Shown here: in pieces, positions 18,298 to 27,385 of the stretch
Layout: each line of letters opens with the position of its first letter
Numbering within the stretch: the stretch's first letter is position 1
Source: Corynebacterium occultum
Lineage (GTDB): Bacteria > Actinomycetota > Actinomycetes > Mycobacteriales > Mycobacteriaceae
Length of the DNA stretch: 64,000 nt
Direction of reading: 5' to 3'
Assembly (NCBI RefSeq): GCF_009734425.1
Contig: NZ_CP046455.1
Location: forward strand, 2,914,001 to 2,978,000
Made by a program: the position numbers and the translations under genes
Notes under the pieces: generated by a model
The model's database searches: none
What the model was told of the DNA's origin: nothing
Seen by the model: the letters and a program-made list of their open reading frames with translations, nothing else

Positions 18298-18709
18298 CCT
18301 CTTCCTTTTCAAAAACCGCTGGTCTCCCACGCTCCCACTCCCCCACCCCAACGTGACCTCGAGTTCACCTACCGGCCACCTGGGGGCGAATCCCCCTCCT
18401 CCTACCCTGCCCTCAGGACATTCTCATCACACCATTCGGGTGACAAGAAGCTCCCCCAGAGTGCCTGTGGATGCGTTCCGGGTCACATATAAGTCTCAAT
18501 AATTGTGATCTCGCCTACGCGTGCGAAACTCTCAGGAAATTGTTCCTGACCCCATTTCGCACCCCTGAGCTGGAGCTTTAGGGGGTCAAAACAAAACGGA
18601 CATTTCTTTTCCGGAGGATTTTTGCTTGCCGCCTCCCCCGGAAAGGATTAGCGTGTGCGAACAGATCACGGAACGATAACGAAACTGTCACGGTAAGGCA
18701 GCTAGGAAA
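18298..18709 (+). other. non-coding leader region of the M23 peptidase gene
   Basis: About 410 bp without a credible gene. A sigma-70-type promoter TTGCCG (18626-18631), 17 bp, TAGCGT (18649-18654) fits the downstream peptidase gene. TTTCCGG...CCGGAAA arms (about 18607-18644) flank the promoter. No known riboswitch was recognised. Confidence 0.45.
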
Positions 18710-19405
18710 ATGGAGAATCAGAGAATGAATTTCGAGTCTGCCGCAGCACAACAGTCCACCACCACCAAGCGCACCATTGGCCGCCGCGTCGGCGTGGCTG
18801 CAGTGGTCGGCGTCATGGCCAGCACCACCGGCGTCAGCGCCGCCAACGCCCAGACCCTGGACTACAACACCGTCCAGACCGCTGTCGACCAGTACGCCCC
18901 GCAGGCCGCCGCCATGGTCAATGACTATGTCGCCACCGGCAGCTCCGCCAGCGTCCTGCAGAACCTGCCGGTCTCCGACTACGGCACCGGCTTCGGTGTC
19001 ATCGAGGAGATCGCCGCACCGAGTGTGGTCAAGCCCGCCCAGGGCACCTTCACCTCCGGCTTCGGCCCGCGCTGGGGCAGCATGCACAACGGCATCGACA
19101 TCGCCAACGCCATCGGCACCCCGATCCAGGCAGTCATGGCCGGCACCGTCATCGACTCCGGCCCCGCCTCCGGTTACGGCCAGTGGATCCGCATCCGCCA
19201 CGAAGACGGCTCCATCTCCGTCTACGGCCACATGTCCTCCCTCTATGTCGGTGTCGGCCAGTGGGTCTCCGCCGGCCAGACCATCGCCGGCATGGGCTCC
19301 GAGGGCTTCTCCACCGGATCCCACCTGCACTTCGAGATCTGGCCCAATGGTGTCACCCCGGTGGACCCCCAGGCCTGGCTCGCCGGGCACGGCATCTACC
19401 TCTAG
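18710..19405 (+). CDS. secreted M23-family metallopeptidase
   Basis: 231 residues. A signal peptide with KRTIGRRVGVAAVVGVMAS and a likely cleavage after AANA (about residue 46) exports it. The C-terminal LytM/M23 domain (about 110-225) has HNGIDIAN (zinc His and Asp), YGHMSSL and HLHFEIW. Such proteins cut peptidoglycan cross-bridges or activate other hydrolases. The ATG at 18725 (MNFESAAA), with GGAG 9 nt upstream, is an equally good start. Confidence 0.9.
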   Translation: MENQRMNFESAAAQQSTTTKRTIGRRVGVAAVVGVMASTTGVSAANAQTLDYNTVQTAVDQYAPQAAAMVNDYVATGSSASVLQNLPVSDYGTGFGVIEEIAAPSVVKPAQGTFTSGFGPRWGSMHNGIDIANAIGTPIQAVMAGTVIDSGPASGYGQWIRIRHEDGSISVYGHMSSLYVGVGQWVSAGQTIAGMGSEGFSTGSHLHFEIWPNGVTPVDPQAWLAGHGIYL

Positions 19406-19430
19406 GCCCGGCACCGACCGGACAGCAGCG

Positions 19431-20042
19431 TCAGCTATTGCTGCCCTGTTCATCCTTCGCCCGCATCAGATCGAGCGTGACCACCCCGCCGATGATCGCC
19501 GCCCGCAACTGTGGTGGCACATCAGTGGCGAAGGAGAGGACATAGGTACTGCGTCCCAGCAGTCCCCGCGCCAGGCCCGACCATTGCCGTGATACCCGGG
19601 CTGGCACGAGTTCCCCGATCCGGAACTCAAATTCGAAGTCGAAGATGTTACCGTGCAGCTCGACTATCGTCCCCTCGGCCAGGTGCATATCCACCTGCCG
19701 ACGGAAGAAGGTGAACCGCTTGCGCAGCTGCGCAAGCGGTTTTCCCTGTGGTTCACGCAGTTCAAAGGTGTCCCGACCGAAGTTGAGCGTGTCCTCGATC
19801 TCCAGCAGTGGACGACCATCCGCCTCCTGGACCTGCAGCAAACGGCTGCCCATGAAGAAACGGGAGAACCCGGAACCGGAGGTGTGGATGACACCCACCA
19901 CCTGGCCGTGCTGATTCTCGATATGAAAGTTATTGCTCATGAAGCTGCTCATCTGATGCAGCACCAGCAGATCCTCCTGCAGCAGCGAAGGGGGCCGCTG
20001 GGGCTGGGGCGGATCAGAAACCGGCGGCGTGGGGATATCCAT
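19431..20042 (-). CDS. LURP-one-related / scramblase-like protein
   Basis: 203 residues from MDIPTPPVSD. A Pro-rich start is followed by a beta-rich domain: FHIENQHGQVVGVIHT, SRLLQVQEADGRPLLEIEDTLNFG, HGNIFDFEFEFRIG. This alternation resembles the LURP-one/tubby-like scramblase fold found in many actinobacteria with no assigned role. It ends 26 bp from the M23 gene (convergent). The upstream frame is open but has no better start. Confidence 0.65.
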   Translation of the reverse strand: MDIPTPPVSDPPQPQRPPSLLQEDLLVLHQMSSFMSNNFHIENQHGQVVGVIHTSGSGFSRFFMGSRLLQVQEADGRPLLEIEDTLNFGRDTFELREPQGKPLAQLRKRFTFFRRQVDMHLAEGTIVELHGNIFDFEFEFRIGELVPARVSRQWSGLARGLLGRSTYVLSFATDVPPQLRAAIIGGVVTLDLMRAKDEQGSNS

Positions 20043-20110
20043 TCCCCCATCTTCAGCGCCACAGTCATCCGACGCCAGACCAGCCCGGGAAAAGTTACCC
20101 CTCCGCAACC

Positions 20111-21022
20111 TCAGCGGGGTTCGACTACCCGGGCAGCGACAAAGGCCCGGAACTGGTCCACCGGTGGGGCCGGCTCCTCCGCCCGACGCCAGACCATGCC
20201 CAATTCGCGCTGCGCCGGAGGATCCAGGGGACGCAGCACCACCCCGGTGGGTGCGAGATAAGGGTCATCCATCGGTAGCAGCGCCACCCCAAGCCCCGCA
20301 CTGACCAGTCCCGCCACGGTGGAAAGTTCCATGGACTCGAAGACGAAGGAGGGCTGTAACTCAGCCTTCCGGAACAGTTCATCCAGCAGGAGGCGGGTGC
20401 CGTAACCGGGGCGCATGGAAATGAAGTCCTCCCCCGCCACCTCCGCCAGCCGGATCGGCACAGAACCGACACCTGCCAACCGATGATCCTCGGGCAGCGC
20501 GATGGCCAGACGTTGGCGGCTCAACCGCACCCACCCCAACGGGGAATCCGGTTCCCCCGCCCCAGTGGGACGTGGCCCCACCAGGGCGATGTCCGCGGTG
20601 TCGTCAAGCACCCTTTCCACCAGGCCCTGGGCGGCGTCCTGGTGGAGGGAAAAATGCACCCCGGGATGCGCACTCCGATAGGAACGCAGCAGTTCCGGCA
20701 CCAGCCAGGTTCCCAGGGAGTGCATGAAATCCAGGCGGACCGTGCCATGTTCGGGATCCATCAGGCGTCGTACCTGGCTCACCCCATTGTCGAGGGCGGC
20801 CAATGCGGCCTCCGCCTGGGGGAGGAAGGCCCGGCCCCGGCTATTGAGACGCAGCCTGCGCCCGTGGCGGTCGAAGAGGGTCGCCCCCACCTGCGCCTCC
20901 ACCCGGGCGATCCGGCGACTCAGGGAGGGCTGGGAGATATCCAGATCCGCCGCGGTGTCACTGAGGTGCCCACTGGCGGCGACGGCCACGAAGCCGGCGA
21001 GTTCGGCGAAACCCAGGTTCAT
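20111..21022 (-). CDS. LysR-family transcriptional regulator
   Basis: 303 residues. An N-terminal winged helix contains DLDISQPSLSRRIARVEAQVGATLFDRHGRRLRLN, split here only as the family signature, followed by a periplasmic-binding-like effector domain (about 90-295). The start MNLGFAELAGF at 21022 has GGAGGG upstream; the longer frame from 21052 lacks support. It is divergent from an MFS transporter and likely controls it through the dyad between them. Confidence 0.9.
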   Translation of the reverse strand: MNLGFAELAGFVAVAASGHLSDTAADLDISQPSLSRRIARVEAQVGATLFDRHGRRLRLNSRGRAFLPQAEAALAALDNGVSQVRRLMDPEHGTVRLDFMHSLGTWLVPELLRSYRSAHPGVHFSLHQDAAQGLVERVLDDTADIALVGPRPTGAGEPDSPLGWVRLSRQRLAIALPEDHRLAGVGSVPIRLAEVAGEDFISMRPGYGTRLLLDELFRKAELQPSFVFESMELSTVAGLVSAGLGVALLPMDDPYLAPTGVVLRPLDPPAQRELGMVWRRAEEPAPPVDQFRAFVAARVVEPR

Positions 21023-21043
21023 GCCCACCCTCCCTTCATGCAG

Positions 21044-21060
21044 ATTATGCATGTATAAAT
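21044..21060. promoter_or_regulatory. LysR-type binding dyad between regulator and transporter
   Basis: An AT-rich imperfect dyad ATTATGCATGTATAAAT contains the T-N11-A pattern (T21045...A21057) characteristic of LysR boxes. It sits 22 bp upstream of the regulator start and 50 bp upstream of the transporter. Confidence 0.55.
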
Positions 21061-21109
21061 GCTATTTCCTTCATTTTACTAATCATGTCGGAAGGGGCAG
21101 CATGAACAC

Positions 21110-22318
21110 ATGATGGAAGCGGGACTGCGGGTGGGCGAACGCACCTATAAGCGCGCCACCCTGGCCATGCTCGCCGCCGGGTTGGCGTCCTTTAACGCCA
21201 TGTACAGCACCCAGGCGATGCTGCCCACCCTGGTGAAGGAACTCGGGATCTCACCCACCGCCTCAGCACTGACGGTTTCCGCCACCACCGGGATGCTGGC
21301 ACTGTGCATCGTGCCGCTGTCCATCCTCTCCGAGCGTTTCGGACGCGGCCGGATCCTGATCCTCTCCGCACTGCTGGGCACCCTGCTCGGCCTGGCCCTG
21401 CCCTTCGTCGCGGGGGCCGGCAGCCTGATTCTGCTGCGCGGCCTGCAGGGCGCACTGATCGCCGGGGTCCCGGCCGTCGCCATGACCTGGCTCAGCGAAG
21501 AGGTCCACCCCAAGGACCTCGGCCGGGCGATGGGCACCTACATCGCCGGCACCACCCTCGGCGGGCTCAGCGGCCGACTCATCCCCGCCGGGGTACTTGA
21601 GATCGCAGACTGGCGCTGGGCCCTGGGAATCAGCTCAGCGGTGGCACTTGCTCTGGCGATCGCCATGGCGCTGCTGCTGCCCAGGCAGAAAAACTTCCAC
21701 CCCAAGCAGATCAGCTTCCGATCGGAGCTCTCCGCCATGGCGGGGCACTGGCGCAACCCCCGCCTGAGCGGGCTCTTCCTCATCGCATTCCTCGGCATGG
21801 GATCCTTCGTCTCGGTCTACAACTTCCTCGGCTTCCGGCTGATCGAGAGCTTCGGACTCAGCGAGGGTCTGGTGGGCCTGGTGTTCCTGATGTACCTGGC
21901 CGGGACCTGGAGTTCCGCCCGCACCGGTGATTGGAGCGATAAATTCGGTCGTGACCGCACCATGATCATCGCCGCCCTGCTCATGCTGGCCGCCCTGGCA
22001 CTGACAGCGGTGCCGAAGCTGGGGGTGGTGCTCACCGCCCTCTTCCTCTTCACCGCCGCCTTCTTCACCATCCACTCCGCCGCCTCCGGGTGGGTGGGCA
22101 CCATCGCCACCACGCACCGCGCCGAGGCCTCGAGCATGTATCTCTTCTGCTACTACCTCGGTTCCTCCCTGCTGGGCTGGCTCTCCGGTTTCTTCTTCGC
22201 CGAGTTCGGCTGGGCCGGGATGCTCCTCTGGTTGGCGGGCATCCTGCTGGGGCTGCTGGTCCTGGTGGTCTTTCTCACCCGGCGCGAGGCCCCGACACCA
22301 GGGGCGGAGGCAGCCTGA
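21110..22318 (+). CDS. MFS transporter (YnfM/AraJ-like)
   Basis: 402 residues with twelve predicted membrane segments and the MFS loop motif SERFGRGRILI after helix 2, repeated as GDWSDKFGRDRT in the second half. Drug- or metabolite-efflux members have this size. It is divergently transcribed from a LysR gene. The ribosome site GGAAGGGG is better placed for an ATG at 21102, which opens a three-codon ORF (M-N-T-stop) overlapping this start. Substrate unknown. Confidence 0.87.
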   Translation: MMEAGLRVGERTYKRATLAMLAAGLASFNAMYSTQAMLPTLVKELGISPTASALTVSATTGMLALCIVPLSILSERFGRGRILILSALLGTLLGLALPFVAGAGSLILLRGLQGALIAGVPAVAMTWLSEEVHPKDLGRAMGTYIAGTTLGGLSGRLIPAGVLEIADWRWALGISSAVALALAIAMALLLPRQKNFHPKQISFRSELSAMAGHWRNPRLSGLFLIAFLGMGSFVSVYNFLGFRLIESFGLSEGLVGLVFLMYLAGTWSSARTGDWSDKFGRDRTMIIAALLMLAALALTAVPKLGVVLTALFLFTAAFFTIHSAASGWVGTIATTHRAEASSMYLFCYYLGSSLLGWLSGFFFAEFGWAGMLLWLAGILLGLLVLVVFLTRREAPTPGAEAA

Positions 22319-22377
22319 GGCAGGGGCACAATTCCCGGGCTCTGGCCGTCGTCCCGGATGCAGGGTTAAATAAGGGC

Positions 22378-23199
22378 ATGGACCCTCGACAGGCGAAGAA
22401 CAAGGTCGGAAACTCCGCCGACCGGGCTGCCCAGCAGGCTGCCGATCATCCCGTGGTGCTAATTCTCGCCCGAAGCGGTTTCGTGGTGCTGGGGGTGCTC
22501 CACATCCTCATCGGCTGGATCGCCATCCGCATCGCCACCGGCAGCGGAACGGAAGAAGCCTCGAACTCCGGCGCACTGCAGGCCATCGCCGAAGCCCCGG
22601 GCGGCCAGGTGATGCTGTGGGTGGCGGCGGTGGCACTGGCCGCGCTCGGCCTGTGGCGGTTGAGCCAGCTGTTCACCGGCGAGGAGCTCAAGGACAAGGC
22701 CAAGGGGGCGGTCATGGCGGTGGTGTACTTCGCATTGGCTTTGACCACCTCCACCTTCGCTCGGGGTGGTTCCTCCTCGGATGGGGACACCGCCTCGGAT
22801 GTCACCGCCACGGTGCTGGCGCAGCCGGCGGGCATGGCCCTGGTGATCCTCGCCGGTGCCATCGTGCTGGGGGTCGGTCTCTTCAGCATCTACCGTGGGG
22901 CCACCCGCAGCTTCAAGAAGGATCTCGAGGCCCGGGCCGGGGCCGGCAATACCGGTTCCGCGATTGTGGCGGCAGGTGTGGCGGGTTATGTCGCCCGGGG
23001 CATCGCCTTCGCCATCCTGGGTGGGTTGATCATCTGGGGTGCCTGGACCAATGATCCGGAGAAGGCCAGCGGGCTGGACATGGCGCTGCGCACCCTGGGT
23101 GAGCAGCCCGCCGGGGCGATCGCGCTCATCGTGGTCGGTGTTGGCCTGGCACTCTACGGTCTCTACTCCATCGCCCGGGCCCGCTATATCCGCATGTAG
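22378..23199 (+). CDS. DUF1206 membrane protein
   Basis: 273 residues with six membrane segments arranged as three two-helix repeats, each beginning with an Arg/Gly-containing block (ARSGFVVLGVLHILIG; ...; ARGIAFAILGGLIIWG), the hallmark of DUF1206. Function unknown. TTAAAT (22366-22371) lies 6 nt before the ATG, so the mRNA is probably leaderless. Confidence 0.85.
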   Translation: MDPRQAKNKVGNSADRAAQQAADHPVVLILARSGFVVLGVLHILIGWIAIRIATGSGTEEASNSGALQAIAEAPGGQVMLWVAAVALAALGLWRLSQLFTGEELKDKAKGAVMAVVYFALALTTSTFARGGSSSDGDTASDVTATVLAQPAGMALVILAGAIVLGVGLFSIYRGATRSFKKDLEARAGAGNTGSAIVAAGVAGYVARGIAFAILGGLIIWGAWTNDPEKASGLDMALRTLGEQPAGAIALIVVGVGLALYGLYSIARARYIRM

Positions 23200-23205
23200 T
23201 CCGCT

Positions 23206-23250
23206 GCCCCTTCCCCCAGCCCGGGGAGGGGGAGCGAGTTTTTCTTTTTC
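23206..23250 (+). terminator. terminator after DUF1206 gene
   Basis: CCCCTTCCCC and GGGGAGGGGG pair around AGCCC, followed by GAGCGAGTTTTTCTTTTTCT. Confidence 0.7.
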
Positions 23251-23292
23251 TCCGGATTGCCACGTTTTTATTCGGCGGATTATGTTGGGGTC

Positions 23293-24969
23293 ATGAGCGA
23301 GAAGCAGCCTGCCGCACCGGCGCGGAACCGCCGCAGCTGGCACCGTAAGGCCAGCAAACCGGTTTCCCTGTGGCTGGTGTCCCTGGTGGTGGCAGGGCTG
23401 ATCCATCCGATCATCCCGGAGTACCGCTGGGTGCTCATCCACATCTTCACCCTGGGTGCGGTGACCAACTCGATCCTCATCTGGTCGCAGTATTTCACTG
23501 AGAAATTCCTCAACCTGCGACTGCCGGAGGACACCCGGCCAGGTCAGTTGTTGCGCATCCGGATCCTCAATGCCGGCATTCTGCTCACCTTGGCGGGGCA
23601 GATGTTGTCGGGGATGTGGGAACGCTCCTGGATCATCACCCAGGTGGGTGCTGCGGTGGTGGCGTTGATCCTGTTGTGGCATGCCGTGTCTTTGGCGCGG
23701 CAGTTCTTCCGGGCGGAACGGGGCCGTCGTTTCCGTTCCGCTGTGGTGGCCTATGTGCTCAGTGCGCTCTGCCTGCCGGTGGGGGCGGTCTTCGGGGCGA
23801 TTCTGGCGACCGGACCCGGTGGTGGTTGGCATGAGCGGCTGCTCTTCGGGCACCTGGTGGCCAATCTGCTGGGTTTTCTGGGTCTGGCGGCGATCGGTTC
23901 CCTGGTGGTGCTCTTCCCTGCGATCTGGCGCACCCGGGGTGGCCCGGACCGGACGGCTGTGGTGGTTGCCCTGGCCGCGGGGGGTGTGGCCCTGGCGATC
24001 ACCGCCGCGCTGCTGGATCATGCTCCGCTCTTCGGCATCGGGCTGCTGCTTCATGCGGCGGGCTGGGTGGTGGCCGGGGTCGGGTGGGCCGGCAATGTGA
24101 TCACGGTGCTGAAGGATCCCCGGGACCGGGTCAGTTTCGCTGCGGTCTCCATCGCCTGCGCCCCCCTCTGGCTGGTGGGCACCCTGATCTACCTGGCGGT
24201 GCAGTCCTTCCTCACTGGTCCGCACCTGAATGAGGTGGCGGTGCCGAGCATCCCCCTGCTGGTGGGTTTCGCCGGCCAGTTGTTGATCGGGGTGATGAGC
24301 CACCTGCTGCCCAGCACCATCGGTGGTGGGGCGGGGCCCTTGCGGGCTTCTTCCCGGGAGCTGAACCGTGGGGCACTGCTGCGTTCCACCCTGATCAACG
24401 GTGGCCTGGTGTTCTGGTTGCTGGCGGATTCCTCCTGGTTGAAGATCTTCATGTCGCTGCTCAGCATCGGTTCCCTGGCGGTCTTCGTGGTGCTGCTGCC
24501 CCGCGGGGTCAGGGCCCAGGCTGCGGTGCTGCGTGGTGCCGCCGAGGCCCCGCCCATCCCGGAGAACCCGAAGCCCCGCACCAACCAGATCACGGCCGCC
24601 CTGGCGGTGCTCGCTCTCATCCTGGGCGCTTTCGGCGGCCTGGGAGGACCCGCGGCGGTGACCCCGGTCGCCCCGCAGCCCGCCAGCAGTGCCGGGAATG
24701 TCACTGAGGTGGATGTCATCGCCGGGGACATGGTGTTTGAGCCCTCCCAGGTCACCGTCCCGGCAGGGAATCAGCTGATCATCACGCTGCGTAATGAGGA
24801 CGGGACCGCCCATGATCTCCGCCTGGGCAATGGCATCCGTTCGGGTCGCCTGGTGCCCGGTCAGGAGATCCGGATTGACGCCGGGGTCATCACCGCCGAT
24901 CTGGCTGGCTGGTGCACCATCGCCGGGCACCACACCCGCGGCATGACCTTCGACATCCTGGTCGGCTAG
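23293..24969 (+). CDS. polytopic membrane protein with C-terminal cupredoxin domain
   Basis: 558 residues. Residues 20-445 contain about eleven membrane segments with conserved-looking histidines (HIFTLGAVTNS, HERLLFGHLVANLLG, HLLPSTIGGG). This resembles NnrS or heme-copper-type membrane proteins. After a final span (about 425-450), residues 465-558 form an exported cupredoxin fold. Type-1 copper ligands are visible: His in GTAHDLRLG, then Cys, His and Met in GWCTIAGHHTRGM. TATGTT lies 6 nt before the ATG (leaderless). A role in copper or nitrogen-oxide handling is inferred. Confidence 0.7.
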   Translation: MSEKQPAAPARNRRSWHRKASKPVSLWLVSLVVAGLIHPIIPEYRWVLIHIFTLGAVTNSILIWSQYFTEKFLNLRLPEDTRPGQLLRIRILNAGILLTLAGQMLSGMWERSWIITQVGAAVVALILLWHAVSLARQFFRAERGRRFRSAVVAYVLSALCLPVGAVFGAILATGPGGGWHERLLFGHLVANLLGFLGLAAIGSLVVLFPAIWRTRGGPDRTAVVVALAAGGVALAITAALLDHAPLFGIGLLLHAAGWVVAGVGWAGNVITVLKDPRDRVSFAAVSIACAPLWLVGTLIYLAVQSFLTGPHLNEVAVPSIPLLVGFAGQLLIGVMSHLLPSTIGGGAGPLRASSRELNRGALLRSTLINGGLVFWLLADSSWLKIFMSLLSIGSLAVFVVLLPRGVRAQAAVLRGAAEAPPIPENPKPRTNQITAALAVLALILGAFGGLGGPAAVTPVAPQPASSAGNVTEVDVIAGDMVFEPSQVTVPAGNQLIITLRNEDGTAHDLRLGNGIRSGRLVPGQEIRIDAGVITADLAGWCTIAGHHTRGMTFDILVG

Positions 24970-24993
24970 TCCGCCGCTCACCATCCCCCGGGC

Positions 24994-26529
24994 TTAACGA
25001 CGCCCCTCGCCCAGCAGCGGGGCGCCGGGGGCGCCTGCCTCCAGCCAGGCGCGTACCGCCGCGGTGGCCCGGCAATCATCACCGTTGTAGCTGAGCAGCT
25101 GAGCCCGGGCGCGGGCTGCCGCCGCGGAGTCCTCCCCCACCGCGATGCGGTAGGCGTGCACTGATTCCTCACCATCGAAACCTGCCTCCGCCCAGTGGAA
25201 TCCGGCAGCCGGGGCGACGATCTTCAGCCCCAGCCCACCCGGGCCGACCAGCTGCTCCTTGACCAGGCGGAACATGTCGATCCACTGTGCTGAGGAGATG
25301 AACTCCCGGACCTCATCCTCAGCCGGGATCCGATGATCGCCATAGCGTTTCCCGGCGAAACGGCGGGCACTGCCCAGCATCCAGTGGTTCTCCCCGTGGG
25401 CGGAGTAACAGTAGGCGGCGAAGCTTTCCCCCGCCGCCGCGGCCTGCTCGCGACGCTGCATCAGCCAGGTCCAGAAACGGGCGAAATTCTCCCCCTCAGC
25501 ATCCCCGCCCAGGCCCTCCCAGGTGACGAAGGGCAGGTACTCCCGGCCGTCGAACACACCCCAGAGGTAGGCCCCCTGATCCAGGTAGGCCTCCACATCT
25601 ATGTCGATCTCGACATCCGCCCGCGGGGCCTGGAGTTGCGCGCGACGACGCAGCACCGGGATCTCATCCCGCCAGGCCCTGGCCAGGGCGGAGGGTTCCC
25701 CCAGCGCGGCGTCGATAAGCCCGGTCACGGTATGGATGCCCTGTTCGCGGTAGGACTGCGCCCGATCCCCGGAGAGGAAGAGACTGATCTCATCCACGGC
25801 CTCCAGTTCGGGGGCGCAGAAAGACCAGTAGCGGCAGGAGTCGCATTCCTTGACCCGCCGCGGTTGGGTGGGTGGGGTCACCTGCAGGGCGGCATCCAGG
25901 GCCTGCTGGTGGGTGTTACTGGGGGCGAGGAACACCTTGGTGCGATCCTGGCCGATGGCGGCACCCCACCCGGAGTCCAGCTCCACCTCCGCCAAGGCCC
26001 GGGCCGCCAGGCTGAGCCGGTAACCGTCGATGGCGTGGTGCCGTTGCTGATAGGGCAGTTCCGTGGGTTTGCGGGCCAGGCCGAGTCTGGTGGTGGATAT
26101 CGCCAGCATGCTCGCCCCCTCCCTGGGGCGGGCGACCCGGTGATTGCTCACGATCACCGGCAGGTAGGTGCCGTGTGCCATCCGGGCCAGGGCATCTACT
26201 TCCAGATACCAGCTGCTCTCCCCGGAACGGCCCCGGAAGACCACCCCGGTGATCAGGTCAGCCTCGGCGGCCAGGGCCTCCAGGGTGTCAAACTCGGCGG
26301 ACTCGCCATCGGGGATGTCGATACGCAGGAACTTCTTGGGATCGCCCAGGGCCGGAGCCTGGGGCAGGAGTGCGAACACCTCGGCGCGGGCCGCCCTCAG
26401 ACGGCCCGCACGCTGCTGTCCCACGGAGCTGGGTTCAGTGTCCGGATAACGGTGCCGCTGCACCTGCCGATAACGACAACCCACCAGATCCGTGGGCTGT
26501 AATTCCAGTTCTTCGAAGTTTGCACCCAC
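24994..26529 (-). CDS. TM0106-type RecB-like nuclease with RNase H-like domain
   Basis: 511 residues. The first half carries a PD-(D/E)XK RecB-like nuclease region (AEFDTLEALAAEADLITGVVF...SWYLEVDALAR). It ends in a cysteine cluster KECDSCRYWSFC that could bind an iron-sulfur centre. The second half is a YprB-type RNase H-like domain (VEIDIDVEAYLDQGAYLWGVF ... YNGDDCRATAAVRAWL). The GTG at 26529 is the only start after an in-frame stop. Likely DNA or RNA repair/processing; exact role unknown. Confidence 0.8.
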   Translation of the reverse strand: MGANFEELELQPTDLVGCRYRQVQRHRYPDTEPSSVGQQRAGRLRAARAEVFALLPQAPALGDPKKFLRIDIPDGESAEFDTLEALAAEADLITGVVFRGRSGESSWYLEVDALARMAHGTYLPVIVSNHRVARPREGASMLAISTTRLGLARKPTELPYQQRHHAIDGYRLSLAARALAEVELDSGWGAAIGQDRTKVFLAPSNTHQQALDAALQVTPPTQPRRVKECDSCRYWSFCAPELEAVDEISLFLSGDRAQSYREQGIHTVTGLIDAALGEPSALARAWRDEIPVLRRRAQLQAPRADVEIDIDVEAYLDQGAYLWGVFDGREYLPFVTWEGLGGDAEGENFARFWTWLMQRREQAAAAGESFAAYCYSAHGENHWMLGSARRFAGKRYGDHRIPAEDEVREFISSAQWIDMFRLVKEQLVGPGGLGLKIVAPAAGFHWAEAGFDGEESVHAYRIAVGEDSAAAARARAQLLSYNGDDCRATAAVRAWLEAGAPGAPLLGEGRR

Positions 26530-26612
26530 AACAGCACAAGCCTAAGCCAGGAACAAGGGTAATGTTGAATCCAGACTGCACACGGAACAAACTGGGAGTT
26601 GGACGGAAAAAC

Positions 26613-27245
26613 ATGGGCATTCTCGAGTCGATCCGGAAACGCCGCGCCAAGACCAAGGCGGAGATCCAGGCTGCCAAGGTACGCGCCAAGACCGAGGCCA
26701 AGGAGACCGCCAAGTTGGAGCTCCGCCGCTCTAAGCTGTTGGCCAGGCAGGAGAAGAACCTGCTCAACGCTGAAAAGAAGGGCCTGAAGAAGAAGCGCAA
26801 GCATGAACGCAAACTGGCTGAGACCGAGCTGGCACGCATCAAGGCGGGCCGCTTCAACAAGGACAAGGTCAGCCGCCTGCTCAGCACCTCACGCCTGCTG
26901 CTGCCGGTGCTGCTGCCCCTGGTCTATCGGGCGGTGAACGCCGGCCGCGAGAAGTTCATCGAGGCCCGCGCCAACAATCTCGGCGTCAGCAGCGATGAGC
27001 TGGCCCAGTTCTCCGGCCACGGCGCCCCGATCAAGGCCCGGATGCAGGGCCTCCAGCACAACCTCGAGAACTCCTCCCTGCCCGTGGGCTTCATCCGGGA
27101 TGCCGAGGAGCGTCTCAAGGAACTCGGTGCGGCCGTGGACAACGCTGAATACATGACTCCGGAGCAGCGTCGCCGCGCCCACCGGACCATCAACCAGGAC
27201 ATTGATCTGCTGGTGGATGAGATCCAGGTCAAGCTCCGCCAGTAG
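26613..27245 (+). CDS. DUF6474 family protein
   Basis: 210 residues starting MGILESIRKRRAKTKAEI. Residues 10-90 are an extremely Lys/Arg/Glu/Ala-rich helix, probably coiled coil; one hydrophobic stretch (LLLPVLLPLVYRAVNAG) near 95-112 may touch the membrane; the rest is soluble and helical. It matches an uncharacterised actinobacterial family. GGACGG precedes the ATG; the in-frame ATG at 26562 would add 17 residues. Confidence 0.7.
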   Translation: MGILESIRKRRAKTKAEIQAAKVRAKTEAKETAKLELRRSKLLARQEKNLLNAEKKGLKKKRKHERKLAETELARIKAGRFNKDKVSRLLSTSRLLLPVLLPLVYRAVNAGREKFIEARANNLGVSSDELAQFSGHGAPIKARMQGLQHNLENSSLPVGFIRDAEERLKELGAAVDNAEYMTPEQRRRAHRTINQDIDLLVDEIQVKLRQ

Positions 27246-27267
27246 CTGCACCCCCCTGGCAAGGCAA

Positions 27268-27317
27268 CACCGCAGCACTCCCCCTGACTTTCCCAGGGGG
27301 AGTGCTGCGGTGCTTTT
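27268..27317 (+). terminator. strong intrinsic terminator
   Basis: A perfect 19-bp stem (27268-27286 with 27294-27312) and a 7-nt loop, followed by CTTTTT. One of the longest perfect stems in the window. Confidence 0.9.
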
Positions 27318-27385
27318 TCATGTCCGGCCCACTTAAGGGACGGATGGCAGGGGTTAGGGCAATACGCCCAGCCCCGAGGCCGGGA

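Noticed and set aside
18490..18709. c-di-AMP (ydaO-type) riboswitch before the M23 peptidase gene
   Set aside because: Such riboswitches precede wall hydrolases in actinobacteria, but the conserved core segments were not found.
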